Source: Epichloe hybrida
Lineage: Eukaryota > Ascomycota > Sordariomycetes > Hypocreales > Clavicipitaceae
DNA length: 64,000 bases
NCBI GenBank assembly: GCA_019022495.1
Contig: JAFEKR010000003.1
Span: 1,612,001 to 1,676,000 of the forward strand
Direction: 5' to 3'
Shown here: positions 11,261 to 23,057 of the stretch, one piece after another
How the letters are laid out: each line of letters starts with the position of its first letter
Position numbering within the stretch: position 1 is the first letter of the stretch
Notes under the pieces: generated by a model
What the model saw: only the letters and a program-made list of their open reading frames with translations
Databases searched by the model: none
What the model was told of the DNA's origin: nothing
Made by a program: the position numbers and the translations under genes

Positions 11261-12164
11261 TATAGGCTAAATACTACTATCTATACTATATATTTACTCC
11301 TAACTTATATAAATAACTTAATAAAATACACCTATTATATATATAATAATAAGGATTAGGTACTAGGGTTTATTCTACTTTTTCTTACTACTAATATATA
11401 TACTAATATACTACTAGTATCTTACTTAGTTTACCTAGTTATACTATATGCTTTTTAAGTATATTACTATACTTATAGTAATCCTAATAATAATCTATAC
11501 TTTCTTAATAATATACATATCTCTTATTTCTATAACTTATTTATTACTAATATCTACTAGTGTCTAATACTACATAATAGTGTAAACTTTATAATATACT
11601 CCTAATTACTAAAAATACTAATAAGTGTAAATAGGTAAGGTAAGCGTAGCTTATAGTAAAAGTTATATATAAGGCTAATACTAATAAATAAGTTACTATA
11701 TTACTACTTAATAATACTATTAATCTAGAAGTCTAGATTAATATTTCTAATAGTTTATATTTTATTACGTAGAATTTTCTATTTATATATACTTCCTATA
11801 CTCTAGCTTATAGCTTTACTAACTTACTAGTAGCTTACTACTAATATATCTATGCTTCTTACTTATGCTAGGCTACTAGACCTCCCTAGTAAGCTTTATA
11901 TATATATAGAGAGAGAGGGGGATATTTCTAATAATAAGGATAAATTCTCTACCCTTATTAGCACTAGTAAGACTACTAGTAGCTAGGTAGGTAATATATT
12001 AATAAAGTAATTAGTGTGAAGTAGCTATAAGTTAGGTTATCTAAGAAATTATCTAGATTCTTTTTTTTTATATATTACTACTACTATCTAAAATCTATTA
12101 AATACACCTCTATATCTATAAACTAGCTACTTAGTTACTACTTATAATCCTTAATAATATTTTT
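11261..12164. other. Degenerate AT-rich stretch, no gene recognised
   Basis: No domain is legible. It contains a perfect 11-bp inverted repeat with a 2-bp spacer (ATTAATCTAGA at 11719-11729 and its complement at 11732-11742) and a TA/GA-rich microsatellite at about 11900-11930. Its right part may be the 3' flank of the gypsy remnant that carries the chromodomain at about 12165-12290. Confidence 0.5.
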
Positions 12165-12290
12165 TATAATAAAATCTCTTTTCTTTACCTAAGAATTCTC
12201 TAAAGTATTATAGCCTTTCTATTTAACTAGGTATTTCTAATATCGCCTATTATAATAATATAATATAATTCTTTTAACTTTAAACTCCTA
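12165..12290 (-). pseudogene. Orphan chromodomain of a decayed gypsy element
   Basis: Read on the minus strand, one frame gives EFKVKRIILYYYNRRY, a stop, then KYLVK-stop-KGYNTLENS-stop-V. This is the conserved chromodomain core (YLVKWKGY…ENSW) with the two Trp codons turned into TAG. It is not a copy of the chromodomains in gypsy A, B or C, which read KYLVKxKGQLSKYN, so it comes from another gypsy family. Its upstream pol should lie at higher coordinates but C1 copy 1 begins at 12375. Confidence 0.75.
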
Positions 12291-12374
12291 CTTATTATTT
12301 ATAATATTATCTTATAGTAAGGATATATCTTCTATACTAGATAAGTCCCTTATAAATAGTTTAAGGTTAGTAAT

Positions 12375-12636
12375 TGTTGGATGCACCAAGGTCCTGCGTA
12401 GGTAATAAATCCCGTATAATTTTAAGTCGATGATAGATAGTTAGATTAGCTAGGAAGGAAAGAGGGAAAAGAGAGGGAAAGTCTAGATGCTAGAAAAGTG
12501 GGCGAAATCCGTATGTAGGGCACAAAAGGGGGTGGCGAATTAATGCAGCCAATCGCATTGCGTGCATCGCGCCGGACCCATAATTAGTCTAGTCTTTGGT
12601 AATGATTAAACCGATGAAGATCTAAAGGAATTAACA
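12375..12636 (-). repeat. C1 copy 1, 3' LTR (262 bp)
   Basis: On the plus strand it runs from TGTTGGATGCACC to GGAATTAACA. It is homologous to 26842-27103, 34619-34874 and 56981-57249. It holds several CG/CA dinucleotides and is less RIP-mutated than the internal region. Confidence 0.88.
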
Positions 12637-12665
12637 CTAGTAATCTCTCTTTTTCCTTTATAGCT
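12637..12665 (-). other. C1 polypurine tract
   Basis: The minus strand reads AAAGGAAAAAGAGAGATTAC then TAG directly before the 3' LTR. The same tract (GGAAAAAGAGAGACTACTAG) stands before the LTR of C1 copy 3 at 56961-56980. Confidence 0.7.
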
Positions 12666-12689
12666 AAAGAGCTTAAAAACATAATAAAA

Positions 12690-15600
12690 ATTAGATTAAA
12701 GGAAAGTATACACTAGTAGATCCCTTAATAGGAATCCGCTGCTCTGATTAGCCATCGTGGCATTAGTTAATTAAATTAATCCGTTAGTCCTTGCCTAAGC
12801 TCCTGTCTCCTAATATTGTAGGTCTCTTCACCTATCCTTTAATACAAATCGTTAATTCGTTCAAATTAATTAAAGAGGAAAGTAATAAATTCAGCAATAA
12901 TTTAGTTATTACGTCTACTAGATTATCATTACCATTAATTCACCTAACTTCGTAGATCTTATGCCTTTCGTACGATTGCCAAAGGGCCATGATATTAATT
13001 ATTAGTCTCTTCTCCTTTGTAGTTCCTAGCTTTATAAGATATTTATATAATAAAAAAGAATTAGTACAGAGAATCATAGGAATTTAAGGCATCTTTAATT
13101 AATCCATAATCTAATATAGAGTTATAGAAATTACGTAGGCAATATTTACGCCTTAAACTATGCTATATAACTTAGAGGTAAGCGCGCTATAAGTAACTCT
13201 CTTGCTCTTTATTAAGCTATATGTGATAATGTTACCTTTTATAATAAAGGTATTATTGTCTTACATTATCTCGTTACTAATCACAATTATGTATCTAATC
13301 TGTGAGCTTAAATCCTTATTATTAGCAAGCGATCTATCTACAAACATAAAGAGCTTTGCCTCCTTAAGGACTAAAGGAATATATTACAGTCTACGCTATT
13401 AATTCTTAATCTGCTATTTAAGGCGTTTATTAAGACATGTGATATCTTCTATAAAGGGCTCTTAGTGTTAGGCTGTAATTAAAAGGTTATATAAAGCCTC
13501 TGGTTAATATATAGTTATGATGTAGCTTCCTTAGGCTTGTTGTTCTATATAGTCTTGCTTTACCATTAAGGATTAAGGATTAACTTCCTTAATCTTCTAA
13601 CTCTAACCTTTCTAGGTTAAGATTAGCAAGTTATTAGTGTTCTAGGTTAAGATATAGCTATTAAAGATAAGGGGATTCTTAGCGGTTAATTATTACTTTT
13701 CTTTAGCTATGAAATTAGCCTTCTAGAGCTCTTTCTCTTTTTTTTAGAAAAAGTTATTATTACTTAGGCCTAATATATTATTAGTTTACATTCTAATAAT
13801 GCTAAAGAGGTTCTTATTATTTAGGGCTATAATTAATAAGCAGGGATTATAGGTTAAGGTTATTATATTAAGGTTATCCCTATAGTAATAGAAGTACGTT
13901 ACCTACTAGTAGGTTCCGGCCTCTGCGATCCTGTAAAGAGGTCTGATTAATTTAATTATAGTCCCTTCTAGAAAGAGATATGTAATATGCTTTAGTAATC
14001 TTATAATAATTAGCCTCGTTAGCACTATGTGCGATTAAGTATAGGCTTATGTGATATTGCGAATCTAAAGGTAGATGCCTCTTCTTTTTAATAATGGAGT
14101 GATAGCTATAATAAGTTATTAGCTTGCTTATTAAATTATTAACGATTGCATTAGGATGAATTCCTTTCCTTTGTTATTATAGCCTTGTATAATAAGACAA
14201 GATTTCTCGTATAGCAAGTCTGTTCCTTTGCCTTTAATCTCTCTAACTATATAAGAATTAAAGATTCTATAACCTCCGTACTTTGCTAGGTTAAACTTAA
14301 CGAATTTAAACATATCACGAGCTTATAAAGCATTAATCTTAGCTTAATTAGACTACTTAAAGGGTTTTCCTAGGGTTATAATCCTTCCTTCTTAGCAAAG
14401 CTAAAGGGTAAGGTTCTAATTAGCCTCTTCCTTTACTATAAGGAATGCTATGCTTAGTATCCCTCTAGTTATAATCTCTTAAATAAAGGCCTTCTCTTAA
14501 TCTTTATTTATAAATATATAGAGCTAAACTAGGCTAATATCTTTCTTAAGGCTATAAGGTTTTCTTTTCCTTACTTTTATTCCTTTAGGGCATAGTAATA
14601 AGTCTTTAACTTAATAGCTTCCCCTTAGGGCCTTTTAGGCTTTATAAGCCTCTTTATTAGACTCTCCTACACTTATAAATTATACTATAAGGGCCTTTCT
14701 TAGTCTCCCTTACTTTCTCTTAGCTAGTGCCTATAGCTCTTTATTTTCTTCTATTAGAGAATCTCTTTTAGTGGTAGTAGTTAGTTATATAGTTGCTTCT
14801 TCCTCTACGTTACTTAGCTATTACTCTAGCGGATTATAAGGCTTTATCTCCTGCTACTCTAGCCCCTCTGTAATATATAGGTCTTTATAATAGGGCTTTA
14901 CTACTATAAAGCAGAACTTTACTAGGCTATAGGGTATATTAATAGTATAGGTCTCTCTATTAGTAGTAAGTAGCTTATACAGGCTATACTAGCTACCTTT
15001 CTCTCTCCACACGTGTATATTAGCCTATAGGGGTAGCTAATATATAGGCGCTATGTTAGGGCTATTCTAGGCTCTAAGGGTATTATAGACCTGCTATAAA
15101 GCTAGAAGACGTTAGACTTTATCCGTTACCTTACAAATTACCTTAGCATATTAAATAACAAAGACGCTTGGCAGTAACTTATCTATTATCTATAGGTAGC
15201 CTCTAAAGACTAGTATGGTTAGGATAATACTATTTAGGCCTATAGAGTTATTAATAGCCTTAATAGCTATTTAAAGGCATTGCTCTAGCATAAGCTCTAT
15301 TCTAATTAAGTCTATGATAATATTATAGGCTTAGCGTAAAGGTCTGTAGTATCTCTTAACCTTTCTAATGCTATTATAGGCTTTAATTAGTATCTCACTA
15401 GTTTTAATTAATATTAATTAAGTATAGTGCTTAAACTTAGCGGAAGTAAAGTTATTACTAGTATTATAGATAATCTAATCTAGAGGTCTAAGATAAGTAT
15501 TAATCTAATATTCGCGGATTGCGTCCTAGATATCTTAAGCCTTCTGCTTCTTTAGATTAAGAAATTAGGCTACTTAGAATAAGGTTACTAAATTAATAAT

Positions 15601-16746
15601 ATAAAGCACTAGTTAGCTATTGATTTACATGATATTAACGATGATCTTGTAGTTAAATTTGTGGTTATCTTTGATTATGAATTTGAATTAGCTGGGGGCC
15701 TTTCTATGCATCTAGTAATAGTAGCAGACTTTAGTTAATTCCTTAATTACCTAGCGTTTAACTTTATGACTAGCTTAGTAAAGGATCTTTATGAGTTATT
15801 AAATAGAAGGGTAACTAAGTTAATAATATAATTAACGGATATCTCCTTCTAAAAGGTAGAAGGTAACTATTTCTCTCGCTTCTAGTAACTACTAAGAATA
15901 GCCCTATTATTATATAATAGGTATAGTCTTATTGCCTTAGATAAGTACGTTAGCGAGGTTATTAATCTTAACTTACATCTTATTTATATTAGTAATTAAG
16001 AAGAGAAATAGGGTGGCTATGTTAAGAATGTAAAATTCAAGCTCTCTAAGTTCTATAGGTATATAAAGGATTCCTCTTGTAACTGCTAATCTAGCGCTAA
16101 ATGTGATAATTTAGGGTTTATAGGGGGTTACCTTTAATAAAGGTATTAATCTTAATAGAGCCTTTACTTATGCCTCTCCTATAGTTAACTTTCCTATAGC
16201 GCTAGTATTAGGTATAATCCCTCTAAAGACCTCTTTAGAATAGCGTTCTTTAGAGATATAGTAAATTAAGCCTTTATTATACTCTTATAGCTTATAAAGC
16301 CCTTATTTAAGGAATGCGTGTTAAAAAGCTTAATTATATAAGGTTACTAGGATATTAATATCAGTGGCGTTATGGTTAGTCTATAGTCCTAAACAGAAGA
16401 ATTATGTAATACTTAGATATACTGTTAATAGTAGCTCCTCTATATTGTTATTATTATCTTTAGCTTCTGTATAAGCTATAAGATATGCTTTCTAATTCTT
16501 ACCTAAGCCTTTATTAGGCTTATTATTATTCTACCCTTTATAGGAGGCAAGGAATGCCTAGAATCTCTTCTCTAAAAGGGGTGTATAATATGTTTTGCTA
16601 GCCTACTAGCAGTCCTTTTCCTTTTAATATTCTTTAGTAAAGTAATTAGAGGACTAGTAGCTGCTCTTACTACATATAAAGTAGCGCTTAGTGCTTAGCC
16701 TAGGGCTCTGTCCGTAATAACTTCCTCTACTACGGGGGGGTGATTG
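12690..16746 (-). pseudogene. C1 copy 1 pol and gag C-terminus (zinc knuckle, integrase, RT, RNase H), decayed
   Basis: Reading leftward: a gag zinc knuckle near 16600-16690 (C-F-I-C-like block with Cys turned to Tyr); the integrase core near 15540-15720 (FKFIIKDNHKFNYKIIV); RT near 13600-14700, including the open stretch 14131-14313 (YIVREIKGKGTDLLYEKS…IQGYNNKGKE), typical of fungal copia RT; and RNase H near 13190-13420 (LANNKDLSSQIRYIIVISNE, then KSKRVTYSALTSKLY). Stops are TAG/TAA. Plus-strand open stretches here (such as 13202-13402) are antisense shadows of the RNase H. Confidence 0.75.
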
Positions 16747-16751
16747 CTATC
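16747..16751. repeat. Target site duplication CTATC of copia I (left)
   Basis: CTATC is repeated at 23882-23886. The uninterrupted site is visible in the C1 copy 2 paralogue near 32480-32500. Confidence 0.9.
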
Positions 16752-17575
16752 TATTGAGATGTAGGGAGCTAGTTGCCAGTTGGCAACAGCTGTACGGGTG
16801 CAAGCTCTACGGTCGGGGACCAATAGGGCTGCAACGTTAAATCAATCAACGCAACGCAACGGAAGGTTGTGGCAGTTATCAACTAATAGAATTCAATTTA
16901 GATCACTTTTATAATATCTTATAAAGCAATAGAATTGATTTTAGATACGTTGTACGAGCAATGCGGCTGTTGTTGGTTGAGAGGACTAGCTATCTAGCTA
17001 GTTAAAAAGATCTTCTTCCTCTCATAGACCTACCGACCGTATCGGTGGATCCGGGCCGCCAACGGGGTCTTATGGGCTACTTTTGATTTTCCGCAAAATT
17101 CATTTGTATGCAAAAACCAAAAAATCGACTCACCACCATACTAGCTAGCAACCCGTATGCACCAACTTTTGGTCCAAAAAATAACCTTGCATAAAGAGAA
17201 AGCCCTATCTTCAAGCTTCAATTTGCTATATGTGAAACTTTTGTACGACCTCTAAATAAAGAGAAAATCGTTGTCAAAGATAGCTATAGGGTAAGTTATG
17301 TGTAGGGTAACCTGCTTATGTCACCCTAGCTTACGTCACCCTAGCTTACCTAATTACTAGTGGCGTGGTTATGGCCACACTTGCAGCCATAACGTAATTG
17401 ACTAATTAGTCATCCACACGGTCGGTCGCAGCTGTTGACAGCTGCGACGCAGCCATTGATAGCTGCCCTCGCGACCGTTAACAGCTGCAGTGCAGCTGTC
17501 AGACTTGCAAAGCAAGCTAGTAATAAGAAGGTTCTTTAACTAGAAAAGGGCTAAAAATAGGTCTTATTTTTAACA
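16752..17575 (-). repeat. Copia I 3' LTR (824 bp)
   Basis: In element orientation it starts TGTTAAAAATAAGACC and ends CATCTCAATA, so the family ends in TA rather than CA. It includes a cluster of CAGCTG palindromes (about 17427-17505) and direct repeats of GTCACCCTAGCTTAC (17318-17350). Confidence 0.93.
17427..17510. promoter_or_regulatory. CAGCTG-rich palindromic cluster in the copia LTR
   Basis: Overlapping inverted repeats include GCAGCTGTTGACAGCTGCG and CAGCTGCAGTGCAGCTG. They lie within about 140 bp of the LTR 5' end, i.e. in the putative U3. The cluster is repeated in the LTRs at 23058-23881 and 24715-25522. CAGCTG is an E-box core; a role as promoter element or RNA hairpin is inference. 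Confidence 0.45.
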
Positions 17576-17781
17576 CCCCCTCTACAAAAGAATTATATTT
17601 AAAGCAATTAGAAGTGTACAAAGAGACTATAAGGAAAAACAACAACTTTTGATAATAACAGATAAAAGGGAAAAACAGGAAAAAATAAAAGACCCCCTTT
17701 TTGAATTCCTAGCTATTGTTAAATATAGCTCCCTTTTTGACGTTGTTTTTAGTTCCCTGTTGAAGGGAATTAGTTGTTAGT

Positions 17782-20700
17782 TTAATAATTATTAAGCCCT
17801 AAAAGCTTAATAAAAGCCTGATAAAGAGGTCTAGAAAGAGGCTTCGTAAGACTATCTGCAGGCATTGACTTCGTATCTAGATATTCGATCTTAGCTAAAC
17901 CCTCTAAAACCTGTTGCCTAATATAGTTAAACTTTAGCAATGTATGCTTTGTACGACTATGTAAAGCAGGGTTATAAGCAGTAGTTATAGCGCCTTGATT
18001 ATCGCAATATATCTAGATAGGGGGAGAAATAGGGGTTTTTAGCTCCTTAAATAAGCCCTGAAGCCACTGAAGCTCCCGGAAGGTCTCGCAGATAGCATCA
18101 GCTTCAGCTTCTAGTGTTAATAGAGCTATTGTACTAGCTTTCTTTGATTTCCAGCTAATAGGTCCGCCAGCTAGCTTGAATAGATAAGCATAGGTTGATT
18201 TTGAGGTCTTTTTATCCCCTGCAAAATCACTATCGCAATAACCTATTAGGCTTTTGCTAACTAAACCTTTAGGGTCTCCCCTATAGATAATAGCAAGGAA
18301 TCTAGTCCCTAATAGATACCTTAGCAGATTTTTAGCTACTTTTAGGTGTTCTATATAAGGGCTAGCTAGTGCAGTAAATAACCACTGTAGCGTAAAAGCT
18401 GTATCAGGCCTTGTAAGCAACATTAGGTACATTATAGTCCCTATAATGCACTGATAAAGCTTGATTTCGCTAGCTATTAAAAGCTTAGTTGTCTGCGTAG
18501 CTAAAACGCCTAGCTGAAGAGGTATGCTAATAGGCTTACTATCTAGCATATTAAATCATTTTAAGGCTTCTAATATATACTGAGATTAATGAATTTTCAG
18601 TATTCTATTAGGCCTATCTCGTACGATTTGAACCCCTAAGAAGGATTTAGCAGGCCCCCTATCTTCTATTAGATAGACTTTATGAAGTTCCTTTTTAAGC
18701 CTTTGGATATAAGATAAATCCGGTCCAATTAGAAGACAGTCATCAACGTACGTAATGACGAAGGTTTTGGTTGAAGGATTGAAGAAGATAGCTGGGTCAG
18801 ATATTAAAGGGTTAAATCCTAGGGATTTAAGCACTAATATTAGCGCTTGTTGCCATTCCCTTGAGCTTTGTTTTAGGCCGTATAAAGACTTCTGTAATAA
18901 AATTACTTAATCTTTAGAAGGTTTCCAGCCAAAACTTCTAGCTAATTTAGCTAGTTTAGGATTTGCCTCAAGGAATTCAATAAACCCTTCTAGAATAACC
19001 ATATAAATCTGTTGTTGTAGCTTACTATTAAGAAAAGCTCCTATAAAATCAATTTATTCGATTTCCCAGTTATTCCAAGCCGCTAGGGCTAGTAAAATCC
19101 TCCAGCTAGGGGGAATGCTTGTGGTAGCGAAGGTCTCTAGGTAATCTAGGCCTTCGATTTGCATAAATCCCTTAGCAACGAGTCAAGCCTTATATTTTAA
19201 AGGATTATTTTCTTTATCCTTTTTAAGCTTATAAACAAGCCTATTCTTTAGTACTTTTCGGCCCTTAGGGATTTGATCTTTCCCTATAAATTTAAAAGTA
19301 CTAGCCTTTAGAAGCTGTTTGTATTCCTTGTACGTGGCTTCTATCCATTTATCCCTTTCAGGGCTAGATATAGCCTGCTTCCAGGTCTTAGGCTCGGGGC
19401 TAATAGGATTCTTTTCCTTTAGCTTCTCCCGTACCTTAAAGCAGATTTCTTTTATGAAATCTAGAGAAGAAGGGGAACTAATATTAACATCCATAGGGTC
19501 GATATTAGGGTCGAAATCGATAATTTTGTCAAAATCGAGGTCCGAAGTCGAAATCTGATTTCCTGGTTAAGTTATAGGCTGCGCCTGTATGGGATCCGCT
19601 GGAATTAAGCCTTTAGGGGGTTCTTTGGGGCCTGTAGGTGGTTTTTCTTGACCTACAGGGATACCTATGTTGTCTATAGGATAATCCTTTGAACCTTGGT
19701 CTAGATTTTGTTGATTTTTATTTTCTAGATCATTTTCCCCCTCTAAAGGGTTATCCCCTATAGAAATCCTAGGTAAGCCTTTAGAAACAGGGCCTATAGG
19801 TTCTATAATCTTAATAAAGCTAGTCTTTGTAACTAGCCTTTTAGAGGGGATGTACACTAGGTAGGTGTTAGAACCTAGTGTAGCTAAAAGCCTTCCAGGG
19901 ATAGTCCTAGCTGCTAACTTCTGGGCTTTAGGTCGTTTTTCCAGGGGGATTAGAATCTCACAGTGAGATCCTATAGCTCTAATACTGCTAATATCAGTTG
20001 TATAAGGCTGATTTAGCTCCCTAGATAACAGTTGTTCAGGGCTTTCATCCTTAGTGGTATTAGCAGTTATATTAACTAGGTTAACAACTGCAGGTAATAC
20101 AAAACACCACAAAAATAACGGTAATTTTGCCCACTGGATAGTAGCCCTTAATCGATCTAGAATAGTACGAATTGAACGTTCTGCTAATCCATTTTGCTCA
20201 TGGATATAGGGACTAGAAGTCGTAAATTTGATCCCTTTAGAATTCAACCAAGCTTGACAACTAGAATCGATTTCCTGGCCCCCATCAAAGTGAAGGTGCC
20301 TAGGATATTAACCTAGTTGATTTTTAAGCCCTCTGAAGAAGCCTTTGATAGCCTTATAAACAGTTGGGCCTTCCTTATTAGGTAATAAGATAACCCACTT
20401 ATATCTAGTCTTTCGGTCAACTAAAAATAAGCAAATTGACTGTTTATTGTACGGCGTAGGACTGATTTTTAGCGTATCCCCCTCTATTCGATCTAGAGCT
20501 CTTGGGGGGTCAGGGATAGCTAATTTCCTGGGTCTTCTAACTGCCTTAGATTGATCACAAGCAATACATCTAAAATCCTTATCCTTAATTTTAGAAAAAT
20601 CAGGGATTCCTTTAGTTATAAGGCTAGTTTTCTTTAGCAAAGGAAGACCTAGGTGTCCTAATCGTACATGCCATAGGCCAGCTAGTTCTAACAACCGTTG

Positions 20701-22761
20701 ATATTGAAGATCCTTAGGGTCTGAATTAAGATCTAGACTAGGGCCCTCTTCACTAGTCCCCTGCTGGGCCCCTTGAGAACCACAGGCCTCTTGGAGAGGT
20801 ATTAGGGACCCTTTTCCTCCACTAGGGCCCTCTAACACCCCTAAATCTATTTCCTTAGATTTATAAGGGACCCAACCTGGGGCTATAGGCGAAGAAGAAG
20901 GGACTAATTCCCCTAAATCATCCCGTACGATTTCTTCAATATCATCATCATTTTCGTCGATTTCGTCTAAATCAGAAGCCCAATCCGGCTTTTTAGAGGG
21001 AATTTGAACCTCTATAGGGTAGCTAATCGGATAGCTATGACCCTTAAAAGCGGCGTAGGTAAAAGGTCGGATGTAATGAGAGTTATTACAGGGCCCTTTA
21101 GATAACTTTGGCGTAGATTGGTTTTTAACGTGAAAGAAAAAACCATGTTTTTCTATATCTAAGGTTGCAATAAGAGACCTATCTTTAAGATAAAGTAGGT
21201 TTTTTATAAGGCAACCACCAGATATATAGTGCGTAAGTCCACTAACTATATTAACATCAAGCTGAGGAAAATATAGCGCATCTTTAAGCACTAAGGTCCT
21301 ATATTTAGCTGGATTTTTCTGATATAGGACCTCAAAAACAGCACTACCGTGACCCTTAGCGTAAATAGGGCCACCACCAGTTATAATAGGGTCGGATTCC
21401 CCCTTTTTATAGGGGGTATAATCCCTAAAGACCTCCCTAGAATTAACAATATGTATAGTCGAACCTGTATCATATAATAGGGCCTTTTTCATGTCTTTGC
21501 TGTAATAATTAAAACCATTCAAGGTTTTAATTTCTTGATTTTCATCATCATCCGATTCAGAAGAGCTAGAATTAGAGCTACTATCACTAGAGCTCTTATA
21601 ACTAGTCTTATGAAGGCTAGGCTTCTTGTACGGTTTAAGAGCACCGTTAGAAAGGTTGTAATTTCCTAGCATAAAAGATCCCTCTCCAGAGGTCTCTTTA
21701 TTATCCTTTTTATCTGATTTTTGACCTTTTTGCTTCTTCTTCTTCTTCTTATTAGAAGAAGAATTAGAATTAGAAGAGCCCTTATTTTCTTCAGAGCCTC
21801 CTTTCTTCTTCTGATCCTTAGGGGCCTTTTCTTTTTCTTTGGCACCCTTTTCAAGGTTTTTAGCCCTCTAATTCAGGGCTTTGGATACCGTAGATGACTT
21901 ATCCCTCTGTTCTGCTAGAAGGTCTGCCATCAAAAATTGAAGATTTAGGGCTTCTAGGGGAGCCCCTATAGCCCTATTCGTGCGCATGCTGAATCGTTGC
22001 CTCTCAGCCCACTGAGGGAAGGTTGATTTTAGGGATTGAAGATATTGATTAACCTGATCTATCGGAGCAATCAGGACCCCTGAAATCGATAATCTAGCTA
22101 GTAGATTATTAAAGACTGCATTAAAGGACTCTAGAGTCCCCTTAAACTCTTGAAAATTCAGGTTATGAAATTCTGAATATAGGGACCCCCTCTGGATTTC
22201 AACGCTATGTGAATATTGCCTTACAAGTAAATTATAGGCTTCTTCAGGTGATTTTTGCCAAGTTATAGCGGCTTGGGGTCCTTCTGTACAACTATCCCTT
22301 AGTAACATAAGGATAATAGCTTGATCTGGATCCCCTAGCGCCCTAGAACTCTCCGGATTATCTAGAAAATTAGGCATGCCTAAAGCTCTAAATTGGATAG
22401 TTAGGGCTTGCTTCCATTGTTCAAAATTTTCGGCTCCTTTAAGCCTAGCAGTCTCTGGAAAACTATAAACCCTTTTATTGAATTCCTTAATAATTGAATT
22501 ATTAAAGGTTGCTTGTACAGAGCTAGATTCAGCTTGATTTTCTTGAACAGGCTGCTGATCTTGCTGCTGACTAGCGGGCTTATCAGATTCCACACCCTCC
22601 ATACGACTATTTACAGTTATAGATAGGCTTTCTAGCTTCTCTAATAACTGGTCTATAGTTGCTTGTTGCTTAATAGCCTGCTCTTTTAGCTGGTTATTTA
22701 GAACCTCTTACGCACTAGGGTCAGGGATAACAGGTCCCTTTCCCTTTCCTTTGGTATCCAT
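17782..22761 (-). pseudogene. Copia I gag-pol polyprotein: one frame of 1659 codons broken by ten point stops
   Basis: The ATG at 22759-22761 sits just after the leader repeats; the frame ends at TAA 17782-17784 with no frameshift. Domains in order: gag (about codons 1-340, UBN2-like capsid, then a Lys-rich tail); protease, DTG at codons 431-433; GAG-pre-integrase WHxRLGH at 697 and C-x2-C at 732-735; integrase acids near 762, 826 and 861; RT with YVDD at 1338-1341; RNase H with CDSD near 1510. Internal stops start at 22708, 21868, 20308, 19567, 19183, 19054, 18907, 18586, 18556 and 18013. Most fit a C-to-T change of CAA or CGA, or TGG to TAG. Length and order are normal for Ty1/copia, so it was recently intact. 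Confidence 0.93.
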
Positions 22762-22762
22762 T

Positions 22763-23000
22763 TTCCTTTTTATAGAAGGGAAAAGCTTCTATCTCGCGGG
22801 TCCTTCCTTTTTTATAGAAGGGAAGTCTTCTGTATTTAAAATTTATTCCTTTTTATAGAAGGGAAAAAGCTTCTATCTCGCGGATCCTTCCTTTTTTATA
22901 GAAGGGAAGTCTTCTGTAGCCACAATTGATTCCTTTTTATAGAAGGGAAAAGCTTCTTTCTCGCAGGTCCTTCCTTTTTTATAGAAGGGAAGTCTTCTGT
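22763..23000 (-). repeat. Three tandem 83-84-bp repeats in the copia I leader
   Basis: Units begin at 22763, 22846 and 22930 (plus-strand TTCCTTTTTATAGAAGGG). Each holds two TATAGAAGGGAA motifs separated by CTCGCGGG/CTCGCAGG. They lie between the primer site and the gag ATG. The second copy (59430-59532) has a little over one unit, so repeat number varies within the family. Confidence 0.9.
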
Positions 23001-23045
23001 AATCGTACACAAAGTGACCTAAAAGGAATCTATAGTGATAGAGCC

Positions 23046-23057
23046 GGGCTCATAACC
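23046..23057 (-). other. Primer-binding site for half initiator tRNA-Met
   Basis: Directly after the 5' LTR the minus strand reads GGTTATGAGCCC, whose complement GGGCTCATAACC is the anticodon stem-loop of eukaryotic initiator tRNA-Met (CAT anticodon). Drosophila copia and Ty5 prime from this internal tRNA fragment. In the copy at 59362 it reads GGTTATAAGCCT, with two RIP-type transitions. Confidence 0.85.

Noticed and set aside
13202..13402. Plus-strand 66-codon hydrophobic open frame (similar one at 29028-29222)
   Set aside because: Both are antisense to the C1 RNase H; the second even spans the junction with a C2 LTR. The hydrophobicity comes from AT-rich composition.
21666..21854. Basic 62-codon frame on the minus strand
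   Set aside because: It is out of frame with gag-pol, over the Lys-rich gag tail, which explains its Arg/Lys/Leu content.
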